The notes beneath the pieces are model-generated. The model was not told the DNA's origin, ran no database searches, and saw only the letters and a list, made by a program, of their open reading frames with translations. The translations under genes and the position numbers were made by a program. This document shows, in pieces, positions 17,822 through 26,722 of a DNA stretch of 64,000 nucleotides; positions within the stretch are counted from its first letter, which is position 1, and each line of letters begins with the position of its first letter. This DNA comes from Candidatus Microthrix subdominans (lineage in GTDB: Bacteria > Actinomycetota > Acidimicrobiia > Acidimicrobiales > Microtrichaceae), in the NCBI GenBank assembly GCA_016719385.1, contig JADJZA010000007.1, positions 310,001 to 374,000 on the forward strand, read 5' to 3'.

Positions 17822-19210
17822 TCACTCGACCGGATGGTCTGTGAACACCACACTGATGACGCTGGTGTCCGACGGCCAGTTCGGGACGTTCAGGGTCCGG
17901 GGGCGCGACCGGTCGCCCCGAGCGATGCTGGTGACCGAGATGGTGCCGGTCCCTTCCGGGGAGGCCGGCATGAAGAGGTCGACCCCTTGCTGGAACGGCT
18001 GCTCCGAGAAGTAGGGGAGTGGGCCGAGCGTGGTTTCACCCGGGGTGGCCGCATCGTCGTGAATGTGCAGACCGATCGCATCGTCGGAGTCGAACCCGGC
18101 GATCACGTCGGTCGGGTCACTGCCATCGACACTGATCTCCAGCACGTCGGTCTGGTCGCCCGGCAGGTCGCCGTCGTCGGATCCGTACCACTCGCGCATT
18201 CGGATGGCGATGATCGAGGAGTGGTCGGCGTCAGCGTTGGTGTTGACGCGGGTGGAACCGTCGGGAGCCGACGACAGCAGGCGAACCAGTTGGCTGCTGC
18301 GCTCATAGGGCTGCAGGTACACGTGGTGCACGACCTCAGATCCAGGCTGGGACAGCGCGTACTCGTAGTGCGCCCCGGCGGTGGTGTCCACCGGTCCGAA
18401 TGCTCCGTCGTCGCTCAACTCGAACGATGCGTGCGGTTCGGTGCCGACGCGGGCCCCGGTGTCGGCGTCGATCTCCCAGATCTCCAGGGTCGCGCCGGCG
18501 CGTCCGGTATTGGCGGGGAAGTTCACCGCCCGGCCCTCGAGCACGACCGGCTCGGAATGCGGTTCGAGATCCGTGACTGCCGGTGGTTCGCCGACGAGGA
18601 ACTCGTACTGCATCGCGAACGACTCGGGCGACGTGGCGGTCTCCACGTGCGCCTGACCGGGGAGGGCGTCCTGGTTGGGGGTGATGCAAGGAACGACGTC
18701 GACGCAGCTGCCACCGTCGATGGCCACGTACTTCGCGACCTTCGCGGCACGTGTCGGATCACCGAGGTAGGCGCTCGACACGATCGTGCCCCTCGAGTGG
18801 CCGACCAGGTACACCTGTTCCGCACCGGTGGCCGCAAGGGTCTCATCGATGAGTTGGTCGACGCCGTCTGCGTAGGCCCCGATGTCCATGCCGGCACCGT
18901 CGTGGTCGTAGGCCACGATCCGCTCCGACGGGTAGCCGTTTGCGGCGAACCGCATGGCCTGTGTCTCGTACTGCTGTGCCGAACCGGCGAACCCGTGCAC
19001 GAACACAATGGGCAGGGACACATCCTCGGGCAGCTGCGGAACCGTCGAGGATGTGGTCTCAGTCGACGCCGCTGGGTCGGCGACGGCCCCGTCCTCGGCA
19101 GAGGAGGAACACGCTGCACCGAGGGCGGCCACTAGACCGAGGACGATCGCGAGGACGGTTGTGCCAACCCTGCGCTGCCGGGCCGGGACTCCGTCATCGG
19201 AACGGTACAT
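17822..19210 (-). CDS. Lipoprotein alpha/beta-hydrolase (lipase-like)
   Basis: 462 residues from ATG at 19210. A signal sequence with core TVLAIVLGLVAALG ends in the lipobox LGAAC, so the protein should be lipid-anchored outside the cell. After a Ser/Thr/Ala linker, the hydrolase domain shows PIVFVHGFAGSAQQY (oxyanion region) and VYLVGHSRGTIVSSAY with the nucleophile Ser in GHSRG. The second half (PVVLEGRAVNFPANTGRAGATLEIWEID and onward) is a beta-rich region seen in secreted actinobacterial lipases. It probably cleaves esters of lipids or polymers. It runs toward the broken katG/dps block from the other side. Confidence 0.82.
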   Translation of the reverse strand: MYRSDDGVPARQRRVGTTVLAIVLGLVAALGAACSSSAEDGAVADPAASTETTSSTVPQLPEDVSLPIVFVHGFAGSAQQYETQAMRFAANGYPSERIVAYDHDGAGMDIGAYADGVDQLIDETLAATGAEQVYLVGHSRGTIVSSAYLGDPTRAAKVAKYVAIDGGSCVDVVPCITPNQDALPGQAHVETATSPESFAMQYEFLVGEPPAVTDLEPHSEPVVLEGRAVNFPANTGRAGATLEIWEIDADTGARVGTEPHASFELSDDGAFGPVDTTAGAHYEYALSQPGSEVVHHVYLQPYERSSQLVRLLSSAPDGSTRVNTNADADHSSIIAIRMREWYGSDDGDLPGDQTDVLEISVDGSDPTDVIAGFDSDDAIGLHIHDDAATPGETTLGPLPYFSEQPFQQGVDLFMPASPEGTGTISVTSIARGDRSRPRTLNVPNWPSDTSVISVVFTDHPVE

Positions 19211-19285
19211 ACGGCAACGGTACCGGGTGTGGCGATGGCAACCACCCACCGTCGGGCGTCGGTGATCAGGCCGGATCCTGCTCGC

Positions 19286-20053
19286 TCAGTCGAGTTCCTG
19301 GTGCCCGCCGCCGGACACGGTGATGATCTGCCCACTGATCCAGGCCGCGGCCGGAGAACACAGAAAGAGTGCTGCGTTGGCGATGTCGGAGGGCAGGCCC
19401 AAGCGCTTGATCGGGGTGTGGGTGAGCATCTGCGCTTCGACCTCGTCGTTGAGCACGCTCTCCAACGCCTCGGTGCGGGTCGCACCCGGCGCCACACCGT
19501 TGACGCGGATGTTGTGGGGGCCGAGATCGAATGCGATGTTGCGGATCAGGTGGTTGGCTGCCGCTTTGGACGACCCGTAGGAAGCCATCCGCTGGTTGGT
19601 GTTCTCCGCGGCCATCGACGTGATGGCGAGGATGGCTCCGCCGCCGGCGTCCTCCATCAGCGGTGCTGCAAGTTGGGCCAGCTGGAACAGCGAGAACACG
19701 TTGAGTTCGTAGGCCCGCCGAAAGTCCGCCATGTCCATGTCGAACGGCTTGGGTCCGCCACCGCCCGCATTGCTCACCAGCGTGGTCAACGAGCCGAAGC
19801 GCTCGTTGGCGGTGTCGACGAGGCGTGCCAGATCGTCGGGCTCAGTCACGTCGCAGGCGACAGCAACGGCCCTGCCACCCGACCGCTGGATCTCGTTGGC
19901 CGCCTCGTCGGCGTCGTCAGGACGCAGGTCGCTGACGACGACCGCAGCACCCGCTCCTGCGAACGTCCGAGCGATCGCCCGTCCGATCCCGGCGCCTCCG
20001 CCCGTGACGATCGCGACCTGTCCTTCGAGACGGAAATGATCTGGGTCGTACAT
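19286..20053 (-). CDS. Short-chain dehydrogenase/reductase
   Basis: 255 residues from ATG at 20053. Classical SDR: cofactor motif TGGGAGIGRAIA, the DLRP acidic end of beta-2 pointing to NAD(H), NAG in VSNAGGGG, catalytic Ser in ITSMAAE and YGSSKAAANHL with Tyr-x3-Lys. The C-terminal GHQELD tail is short. It resembles 7-alpha-hydroxysteroid dehydrogenase-like enzymes, but substrate assignment among SDRs is unreliable. It is a stand-alone gene with about 75 bases to the lipoprotein gene downstream and a 290-base gap upstream. Confidence 0.88.
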   Translation of the reverse strand: MYDPDHFRLEGQVAIVTGGGAGIGRAIARTFAGAGAAVVVSDLRPDDADEAANEIQRSGGRAVAVACDVTEPDDLARLVDTANERFGSLTTLVSNAGGGGPKPFDMDMADFRRAYELNVFSLFQLAQLAAPLMEDAGGGAILAITSMAAENTNQRMASYGSSKAAANHLIRNIAFDLGPHNIRVNGVAPGATRTEALESVLNDEVEAQMLTHTPIKRLGLPSDIANAALFLCSPAAAWISGQIITVSGGGHQELD

Positions 20054-20343
20054 GGCGGATCCTTTCGTGGCGGACACGATGACCTGTGCGTCTGCCAGGT
20101 TCGTTAGCCCAGTTGCGACGACACCACAGGGTGTCGTGGCTTCACGCCTTGATCGAGGGCCCAATACAAAGCCGACCCTACAATTCCAGAAACGTCAGCG
20201 TCTCTGAGCGAGGGAGTTTGTGGGCCGCCGCTGGCTTGAGCTCGCTGCCCGCGAGCCAGGGAGGGAACCCCCCGGTCATGGTGATGTGGGCCCCTGTTGG
20301 GTGCGATCGTGAACGAGTACGGTGACCTCGGGGGAGGTGCGAC
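20054..20343. other. 290-base divergent intergenic region
   Basis: Lies between the SDR gene and gpsA. I see no coding frame with start signals. The notable elements are an imperfect GC-rich hairpin around CTCGCTGCCCGCGAG (about 20241-20255) and GGGGGAGG just before the gpsA start. Promoters for both genes should be here, but none is clear enough to mark. Confidence 0.5.
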
Positions 20344-21348
20344 ATGAACGTTGCTGTACTGGGTGCCGGAGCGTGGGGAACGACCGTGGCGTCATTGCTG
20401 GCGGTGGGTAATGACACCACGGTCTGGTCTCACGAAGCCGAAGTGGTGGACGAGATCACGCTTCACCAGCGCAACCCGATGTATCTCCCGGATATCGAAC
20501 TGTGTCCGTCTTTGCGGGCGACCGCCGACCTACAGACCGCGTTGCAGGCTGCCGACATGGTCGTGTTCGCCGTGCCGTCGCGCTACTTCCGTGCTGTTGT
20601 CGAACGGGCACGCCCCGATGTGCCGACCGATGCCGACCTGGTCTCCGTGACCAAAGGCATCGAACTCGAGACGGGGTTCCGCATGAGCGAAGTCCTCATC
20701 GATGTGCTGGACCACGACCCCGACCGGGTGTGCGTGTTGTCGGGTCCGAACCTCGCCAAGGAGGTCGCTCTCGGCCAGCCGTCGGCAACGGTGCTTGCTT
20801 GCAGCGACGCTGCGCGCGCGGAACGGTTGCGGCAGGCGTTCACGACCGAGTCGTTCCGAGCATTCACCAACAGCGATGTGATCGGCTGTGAGGTCGCCGG
20901 CGCGGTCAAGAACGTGATCGCGATTGCAGCAGGGATCGGGGACGGGCTCGGCTACGGCTGGAACACCAAGGCGGCGTTGATCACCCGTGGCTTGGCCGAG
21001 ATCGCGCGCCTGGGTGTCGCTATGGGGGCCCAGCCGATCACGTTCCTGGGACTCGCCGGCAACGGCGACCTGACTGCAACTTGTAGCAGCCCGCAGAGCC
21101 GTAATCAGCACCTCGGTGAGGAACTCGGGAGGGGCCGTTCTCTGAGCGACATCACCGCCGACATGCTGACGGTCGCCGAAGGTGTCAGCAGCACTCCGGC
21201 CATCGCCGCCCTCGCGCAACGCCTCGGGGTGCCCATGCCGATCACGCGGAAGGTCGAAGCTGTCCTGAACGGCTCGATCTCGGCAAGAGCGGCGGTCGAC
21301 CAACTCATGCAGTTCGAGCCGGGCGCCGAGTTGGAGGACATCCACTGA
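20344..21348 (+). CDS. gpsA: NAD(P)H-dependent glycerol-3-phosphate dehydrogenase
   Basis: 334 residues. Reduces dihydroxyacetone phosphate to sn-glycerol-3-phosphate for phospholipid synthesis. N-terminal Rossmann motif VAVLGAGAWGTTVA, the SVTKGIE and LSGPNLAKEVA signature, the catalytic Lys in CEVAGAVKNVIAIAAG and GLAGNGDLTATCSSPQSRN are all present. Ribosome site GGGGGAGG sits 7 bases before the ATG. The surroundings (SDRs, no ribosome-linked genes) are unusual for the housekeeping copy, so this may be a second gpsA. Confidence 0.95.
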   Translation: MNVAVLGAGAWGTTVASLLAVGNDTTVWSHEAEVVDEITLHQRNPMYLPDIELCPSLRATADLQTALQAADMVVFAVPSRYFRAVVERARPDVPTDADLVSVTKGIELETGFRMSEVLIDVLDHDPDRVCVLSGPNLAKEVALGQPSATVLACSDAARAERLRQAFTTESFRAFTNSDVIGCEVAGAVKNVIAIAAGIGDGLGYGWNTKAALITRGLAEIARLGVAMGAQPITFLGLAGNGDLTATCSSPQSRNQHLGEELGRGRSLSDITADMLTVAEGVSSTPAIAALAQRLGVPMPITRKVEAVLNGSISARAAVDQLMQFEPGAELEDIH

Positions 21349-21407
21349 TCGTCGGTGCCAACGCGTTGAGGAGACCGATTCGATGACGGGACCGTGCCCG
21401 GGCCGAT

Positions 21408-22226
21408 TCAGCCTCCGAAGGTGGCGCTGAGGTCCTGTCCCGCCACCGAACCGCCGTCGGCGACAAACTCGGCGCCGGTGCAGTACGACGACTCGTCCGA
21501 TGCCAGGAACAGCGCCAGCCGAGCGATCTCGATCGGGCGGCCCATCCGACGGATGGGTTGGGTCGCGCCCTGTGCGTCGGATGCGGCCAGGGTGGGGTTC
21601 GGTTCGGCCTCACCGGGTTCGGGTGGTTCCACCATCGCCGAGACGTCGGTGACGCCGACCATCGGAGTGGTGACCCCGCCGGGGTGCAGCGAGTTGACCC
21701 GCACCCCGCTCGGTCCGAACTCGATCGCGGCGGATCGGCTGAACCCGCGCAGCCCCCATTTGGACGCGACGTACGAGCTGATCATCGACATGCCGAGCAG
21801 TCCGCCGGTGGAGGAGACGTTGACGATCGAACCGCGACCGGCGTCCGCCATGGCCGCGCCGACGATCTTGACGCCCAGGATCGGGCCGAGCAGGTTGACG
21901 TCGAGCACGTGGCGCAACTGCTCGACGTCGAGGTCGCGGATCGGTGACGGCACGAGCACGCCCGCGTTGTTCACCAGCACGTCGGGGCACCCGAACTCGT
22001 CGGTGGTGACCGCCAACAGGTCGACCCAGCCAGCCTCGTCGGTCACGTCGAGTGGCACAAAGCGGGCGGCGTCGCCGATGTCGGCCGCAACTGCTGCGCC
22101 CTCCTCGGCGAGCACGTCGGCGAGCACCACCCGAGCACCCTCGGCTGCGAACAGCCGCGCCTCGGCCTCGCCCATGCCACGGGCCGCACCGGTGATGATG
22201 GCCACCTTGCCGTCAAGTCGTCCCAT
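21408..22226 (-). CDS. Short-chain dehydrogenase/reductase, hydroxysteroid-dehydrogenase-like
   Basis: 272 residues from ATG at 22226, preceded by GGGGAGG. Motifs: TGAARGMGEAEARLF for the cofactor, ADVLAEEG indicating NAD, VNNAGVL, catalytic Ser in VNVSSTGG and YVASKWGLRGFSR. The segment SLHPGGVTTPM is typical of 3-alpha/20-beta-hydroxysteroid dehydrogenases. An insertion rich in Pro/Glu (SAMVEPPEPGEAEPN) enlarges the substrate loop compared with the usual 250 residues. It is convergent with gpsA. Confidence 0.88.
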   Translation of the reverse strand: MGRLDGKVAIITGAARGMGEAEARLFAAEGARVVLADVLAEEGAAVAADIGDAARFVPLDVTDEAGWVDLLAVTTDEFGCPDVLVNNAGVLVPSPIRDLDVEQLRHVLDVNLLGPILGVKIVGAAMADAGRGSIVNVSSTGGLLGMSMISSYVASKWGLRGFSRSAAIEFGPSGVRVNSLHPGGVTTPMVGVTDVSAMVEPPEPGEAEPNPTLAASDAQGATQPIRRMGRPIEIARLALFLASDESSYCTGAEFVADGGSVAGQDLSATFGG

Positions 22227-22342
22227 CGGACCTCCCCTTCGTTCGCTTGCCCGACGATAGCCCTCGGCAAAAGCTCGGGTCGCCGCAGTCTCGGGGCGAC
22301 CATCGGGGTGCCGCCGGCGAGGGCGGCATCTACGGTGTTTTG

Positions 22343-23734
22343 GTGCCAGCACCACTTCAACACGTCGATGTTGTGGTGGTTGGGGCGGGTACTGCTGGCG
22401 CCAATGTTGCCGGCCAGTTCGCCTCGCGAGGCCGGTCGGTGCGGTTGGTCGACCGACGGCCAGCCAACCTTGGCGGGGCGCAGTGGCACAACGCCGTGCT
22501 GCCCTGGCAGTTCGAAGCCGCCCAAGTCGAGCCGCCGGTCCGGCCCGAGGGGTTGGGGCCCCAGCCGTCAGCGGCTCACTTTTTCGGGCCCGACCATCGT
22601 GACGCGTTTACGGTCAACGACTCCCCCGTGGTGAGAGCGGACATGGTGGCGCTGGGACGCCGGCTGCGCGAGCGGGCCTGCAACGCCGGCGTCGAACTGC
22701 TCGACGAGTCGGAGATCACCTCCGTTGACGTTGATAGCGACGGGCGGATGCGGGCCATCGAGATCGATCGGGACCGAGATCGCGGCGGCGGTGCGCTGCG
22801 CCTTGAGGCCGAGCTGTTCGTGGACGCGTCGGGGCGACAGGGCGTGTTGCGGGAGTCCTCTCCGGCGTTGCGGCCGTGGTGCCCGGAGGTGAGCGCCGAG
22901 GAGTTATGTTCGGCAGGCGATCACGATGTGCGCATCGATGATGCGGATGGCGCCGGCCGGTTCCTCGCCCGCCATGGTGCCCAACCGGGCGAGACCGTGA
23001 CGGTCCTCGGTCCGGATGGTGGATGGTCGACCCACGCCGTCACGGTCTCGGCGGACCTGGTCACCGCCACCGTGTTGGTGGGTTGCGTCGCCTCCGGCCC
23101 CAGCCGCACCGCCCCCCACCAGATGGCTCAAGTCCGGACCGACCTGCCGTGGCTGGGCGACGTGATTTCCGGGGGCTTCGGGGTGATTCCGTTACGCCGT
23201 CCCTTCGCCCGCTTCGCGTCTGGCGGGCTCGCTCTGGTGGGCGACGCAGCCTGTCAGGTTTTCCCCGCACATGGTTCCGGCATCGGCCTGGGCCTGATCG
23301 CCGGCACCCTGCTGGCTGAGACCGTCGCCGACGCTGACGACTGCGGCGACGAATCGACCCTGTGGAGCTATCAATCCCGCTACCAGCAGCGTTATGGCGG
23401 CACGCTTGCGGCGTTCGATGCGTTCCGTCGCATGACCACGGTGCTGGGCACCGATGGCGTGGCCCGGATGGTTCACGCCGGTCTGCTCAACGAGGAGCTG
23501 ACCCGAAGCGGACTGGATCAGCGATGGCAGGTCCCTGGCCTTGCAGATACGTTGCGGAGTTTCCAGCGTCTGGCCCGGGTTTCATCGGTGGCTGCGACCA
23601 TGGTGCCCTGGTTGGCTCGGGCCGCTGCGCTTCACAAGATCGGACCCCAGTATCCCGATCAGGTCGACCTGGCCGCATTGGCGCGATGGGACGGCCGGGT
23701 GCGCCGATTGCTCGGCGCCCTCCCCACGCCGTAG
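22343..23734 (+). CDS. FAD-dependent monooxygenase/halogenase-like flavoprotein
   Basis: 463 residues from GTG at 22343. N-terminal Rossmann motif VVVVGAGTAGANVAGQF binds FAD; LVDRRPANLGG follows, and the second FAD motif is LALVGDAACQVFPAHGSGIGLGL. This layout is shared by geranylgeranyl-reductase-like enzymes and flavin halogenases. The WxWxIP halogenase signature was not found, so oxidation, reduction or hydroxylation of a lipid-like substrate is more likely. The C-terminal 100 residues are helical. It converges with the PqqD-like/kinase remnant pair 80 bases downstream. Confidence 0.75.
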   Translation: MPAPLQHVDVVVVGAGTAGANVAGQFASRGRSVRLVDRRPANLGGAQWHNAVLPWQFEAAQVEPPVRPEGLGPQPSAAHFFGPDHRDAFTVNDSPVVRADMVALGRRLRERACNAGVELLDESEITSVDVDSDGRMRAIEIDRDRDRGGGALRLEAELFVDASGRQGVLRESSPALRPWCPEVSAEELCSAGDHDVRIDDADGAGRFLARHGAQPGETVTVLGPDGGWSTHAVTVSADLVTATVLVGCVASGPSRTAPHQMAQVRTDLPWLGDVISGGFGVIPLRRPFARFASGGLALVGDAACQVFPAHGSGIGLGLIAGTLLAETVADADDCGDESTLWSYQSRYQQRYGGTLAAFDAFRRMTTVLGTDGVARMVHAGLLNEELTRSGLDQRWQVPGLADTLRSFQRLARVSSVAATMVPWLARAAALHKIGPQYPDQVDLAALARWDGRVRRLLGALPTP

Positions 23735-23812
23735 CCCTGGCACCGGTTGTCACTGTCTGCCAGAGCGGTGGCGCAGGCAAGGGTGATTCGCCAGCCCAAG
23801 GTCACGAAGTGG

Positions 23813-24079
23813 TTATGGCTCAACAGCGGGGGTCACGTCCGGCTGGCGGACGAGACGGTCCTGCGTAAGGTCCTTGAGTAACGCCTCAAAGGCGCCTTCG
23901 GGGGCGGGGCCAAAGATCCCTTCGAGATGCTGGCTCACCTCTGCAACGGTGCGTGGAACGTTGAGGTACGCAAGTACTTCGGTCGGCACCGCCGTCAGCC
24001 GCAGACAGCGGTCGTGCGTGAGAGCCAGGCACTCGTCATCGGCGAACAGCAGGTCGAGGATGTCTCCGCGCTCAAGCAT
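23813..24079 (-). CDS. PqqD-like RiPP-recognition-element protein
   Basis: 88 residues. The sequence MLERGDILDLLFADDECLAL, then RCLRLTAVPTEVLAYL and PRTVAEVSQHLEGIFG, matches the winged-helix PqqD fold used to hold leader peptides in RiPP maturation and in HprK-linked systems. ATG at 24079 has GGAGG seven bases upstream and appears to be the genuine start. It lies immediately behind, and its start overlaps the readable end of, a truncated HprK-like kinase. No precursor peptide, radical SAM or cyclase gene is visible nearby, so the partner is missing or elsewhere. Confidence 0.65.
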   Translation of the reverse strand: MLERGDILDLLFADDECLALTHDRCLRLTAVPTEVLAYLNVPRTVAEVSQHLEGIFGPAPEGAFEALLKDLTQDRLVRQPDVTPAVEP

Positions 24080-24375
24080 CCGATGTCCTCCACCAGGGCA
24101 CCCACGCGGTCGGTGTTGCACACCGCCCCGGTGTGAAACATCAGCAGCTCACCGGCCCGGCGGCCGATGAAGTCGCGGGTGATCACCTGGGTCAGGCTGG
24201 TCATCAAAGTTTCTGGACCTACAACCCGTCCCGGCCTCTCGACGCTTTCCACTGCGTTCGGGCCAGCGCCGAGACAACGACTCCAAGCCGTTCGGAAGAC
24301 GGCCGGGTCGATTTCCTCACCGAGATCGACGACGACCGATGTCCCGAGGCCTGACACTTCGACCAACCCGGTCAC
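23995..24375 (-). pseudogene. N-terminal remnant of an HPr-kinase-like protein
   Basis: The first 95 residues (MTGLVEVSGLG onward) end with RRAGELLMFHTGAVCNTDRVGALV, the strand that in HprK-related kinases leads straight into the P-loop. Here it continues as EDIGCLSAET, in the shadow of the PqqD-like gene, and no GxxxxGKT is found. About 150-200 residues, including the whole ATP site, are gone. The deletion endpoint lies just before the PqqD ribosome site, so the kinase and PqqD genes were once a tandem pair. Assignment rests on the conserved LLMFHTGAV pattern and context. Confidence 0.6.
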
Positions 24376-24463
24376 ACTCTTCCTCTCTGGTATCCGATCA
24401 CGAGTGGCGCCGTGTGGGGCAGTGACGAATGACGCACTTCAAACAGCTTTGATTGGCTTGGCC

Positions 24464-25453
24464 CTACCAGAACTCTTCGAAGTGGATGTTGCCCGGATCC
24501 TTGCGCTTGTCGAGCTTGAACCCGCGCTCGACGAGGATCTCGGACACGCCGGTCTTGCTGGGGAACACCGGTTCGTCACCGGTCTCGTCGGGCAGCCCGA
24601 TCATGTCGGGGTTGCCGCAGACAAAGACGTGTGTGTTGGCCGGGTCCAGTTCAAACCCCAGCTTGTCCGGGGTGAAGTCGGTGCGAATCACGTCCTGGAT
24701 GTAGCGCTTCTCCACGTCGGGCTCCCGGGTGGGGATCGGCAGGTAGGTGAAGTTGTTGAAGCGCTTCTCGAGCGCACGCATCTTGTCCACGTAGACCAGG
24801 TCCGACCAGTGCCGTGCGGTCACCACCGACACGATCGGTCCGGAGTGGCCCGTTCGCAACAGTTCGACGATCATCGCCATCTGAGGAGCCTCGCCGGTGC
24901 CGGTCGACAGGAATACCAGCGGTGCGGTCGGGTCATCGACTGCGCTGGCGTCGTAGCGCCCGGCCATCTTGCGGCCCATGAACAGGCGGTCGCCCACGTT
25001 CTTCATCGCCAGCCTCGGTGTCAGGCCGGGCACGAAGTCGCCTTCGGGGCTCACGAGCACCGCGTAGATCTCGATGTCCTCCAGGTTCTCGCAGCGGGCA
25101 AGGTCGGCCACGCCATGATCGGTGTGGTAATCGTCGCTGGTGAAAATGGGGCTGGAGACCGAATAGGAACGACGGGCCAGCTTGGACCACTGGGTGTCGA
25201 TGTCGGCCTCGATGGCATCGTCGATCCGGGGTTCCCAGTAGCCGAGGCCCAGCGACGTGTACTGCCCGGGGATGAACGAGACCGGCCCATCGTCCGGTTT
25301 CACGCCGAAGATCCACACCTCGTGGGTGAGCCGGTCGAAGTAGCTGATCGTCGCGTTGTAGTAGGAGTCGGCCAACTGCTGGTTGAGGTCCGGAATGGTG
25401 TTCCGTGCCTGTTCGAAGGTGACGGAGGTATCAATCGACGCTGGTAGTGCCAT
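24464..25453 (-). CDS. fpr: Ferredoxin-NADP+ reductase (Fpr type)
   Basis: 329 residues. FAD is bound through RRSYSVSSP, and NADPH through FLSTGTGEAPQMAMI and HVFVCGNPDMIGLP. The C-terminal residue is Trp (HFEEFW), the aromatic end typical of plant-type Fpr enzymes in proteobacteria and some actinobacteria. It moves electrons between NADPH and ferredoxin or flavodoxin. The pyruvate:ferredoxin oxidoreductase at 52-56 kb and the P450 at 29.5 kb are possible electron partners, but they are not adjacent. The N-terminal 60 residues are longer than in E. coli Fpr. Confidence 0.9.
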   Translation of the reverse strand: MALPASIDTSVTFEQARNTIPDLNQQLADSYYNATISYFDRLTHEVWIFGVKPDDGPVSFIPGQYTSLGLGYWEPRIDDAIEADIDTQWSKLARRSYSVSSPIFTSDDYHTDHGVADLARCENLEDIEIYAVLVSPEGDFVPGLTPRLAMKNVGDRLFMGRKMAGRYDASAVDDPTAPLVFLSTGTGEAPQMAMIVELLRTGHSGPIVSVVTARHWSDLVYVDKMRALEKRFNNFTYLPIPTREPDVEKRYIQDVIRTDFTPDKLGFELDPANTHVFVCGNPDMIGLPDETGDEPVFPSKTGVSEILVERGFKLDKRKDPGNIHFEEFW

Positions 25454-25548
25454 CTACCGATTCTGGCAGGGCGTGGCGAAACGTTCGAAATGGCTCACCA
25501 TCCGGCCGGCATTTCCGGTGGCCGAGACCCCGTGGCTGTGTCCCATCG

Positions 25549-26298
25549 TCAGGTCGTGTTGGAGCCACCGTTGATCTGGATGGTCTGACCCGTCATCCAT
25601 GCAGCTTCGTTTGACGCGAGATAGACGCAGGCGTGGCCCACATCGTCGGGTTCGCCCGTCCTCCCGACCGGGATCCGTCGGGCCAGGAAAGCGGTGATCT
25701 CCGGGTCGGGGTTGCCCATCAGACCGATGGCGAGCGTGTTGGCGGTGACCCCCTTCGACGCGCTCTCCACCGCCAGGTGGCGCATGAAGCTGATCGCCCC
25801 ACCCTTTCCCGCGGCATAGGTCGACACCCCGAAATCGAGTCCTGTGACAGCGGCGCCGGAGGAGATGGTGATGATCCGGCCCCACCCGCGATCCTCCATC
25901 CCGTTGATCACGGCCCGGCAACAGTGCAGGACGCCGAAGAGGTTCACGTCGATCGGACCCCGCCACGACGCTGGGTCCGTGTCTCGAAACGACATGGGAA
26001 CCAGTTCCTCGGCCCCACCGCTGCCGGCATTGTTGACCAGGATGTCGACCGGGCCCAGTGCCAGCTCGGCTTGGGCCACGCCTCGAGTCACCTGCTCGTG
26101 ATCGGTCACGTCGAAGCCCACCGCCACCGCCCGCCCCCCGTCGGCAGTGATCCGCTCGACCGTGTGGGTCGCCCGGTCGGGGCGCAGGTCGTTCACGGCG
26201 ATCGCAGCACCTTGGCCGGCCAGAAGTCGGGCGATGCCCGCCCCCACGTTCTGGCCGGCGCCGGTCACCAGGGCCACCCGGCCGTCGAGGTTGAACAC
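25549..26298 (-). CDS. Short-chain dehydrogenase/reductase
   Basis: 249 residues from GTG at 26298, chosen because AAGGGAG lies upstream at good spacing and the Rossmann motif VTGAGQNVGAGIA then starts near residue 12. The frame is open further upstream, but that part is His/Arg/Pro-rich and not family-like. Other motifs: NDLRPDR, VNNAGSGG, catalytic Ser in ISSGAAV and YAAGKGGAISF. Unlike many SDRs, the usual Tyr-x3-Lys spacing is kept as Y-A-A-G-K. The substrate is unknown. It lies downstream of a LysM remnant on the opposite strand. Confidence 0.87.
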   Translation of the reverse strand: MFNLDGRVALVTGAGQNVGAGIARLLAGQGAAIAVNDLRPDRATHTVERITADGGRAVAVGFDVTDHEQVTRGVAQAELALGPVDILVNNAGSGGAEELVPMSFRDTDPASWRGPIDVNLFGVLHCCRAVINGMEDRGWGRIITISSGAAVTGLDFGVSTYAAGKGGAISFMRHLAVESASKGVTANTLAIGLMGNPDPEITAFLARRIPVGRTGEPDDVGHACVYLASNEAAWMTGQTIQINGGSNTT

Positions 26299-26431
26299 TC
26301 TCGCTCCCTTCACACCTGGCCAGTCCAGCGACCGCTTCTGGTCGCAGATGCGGTTCGGGGTCCCCAGGTCCGTCAGGTGATTGTATCTTGGCCGAACCGT
26401 CGGACAGCGGGGGCGGGGACGGTGGTGGTGC

Positions 26432-26658
26432 ATGCCCCACATGGTCATCGTCCCGGCGATTCTCGGTGCGAAGATTGTGCCGGGTTACACCGCCTACCGG
26501 GAACACCATGTCCAGGCAGGGGAGACACTCCGGGGAATCGCCGCTGCCGAGTGCGGGAACGGGAACCTCTTTACCGCTTGTTCGCAGCCAATCCCCACAC
26601 CATCACCAACCCCAATCAGATCGCTGTGGGCCAGGTCATTCGCGTACCCCAAGCCTGA
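26432..26658 (+). pseudogene. LysM-domain remnant with a frameshift
   Basis: Frame one gives MVIVPAILGAKIVPGYTAY and HHVQAGETLRGIAAAECGNGN; after about 26570 the LysM sequence moves to another frame, YRLFAANPHTITNPNQI and AVGQVIRVPQA with a TGA stop. Restoring one base yields a complete LysM fold (about 45 residues) of the peptidoglycan-binding type. Upstream there is room for only about 25 residues, so either it is a very small LysM protein or the 5' part of a larger gene has been lost. No signal peptide is evident. Confidence 0.6.
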
Positions 26659-26722
26659 GTGGCACGTCTCCCCACCCGAGAAGGCCAGAGCGACGCTCGT
26701 CCAGATCAGCCGCAGACCCTCG

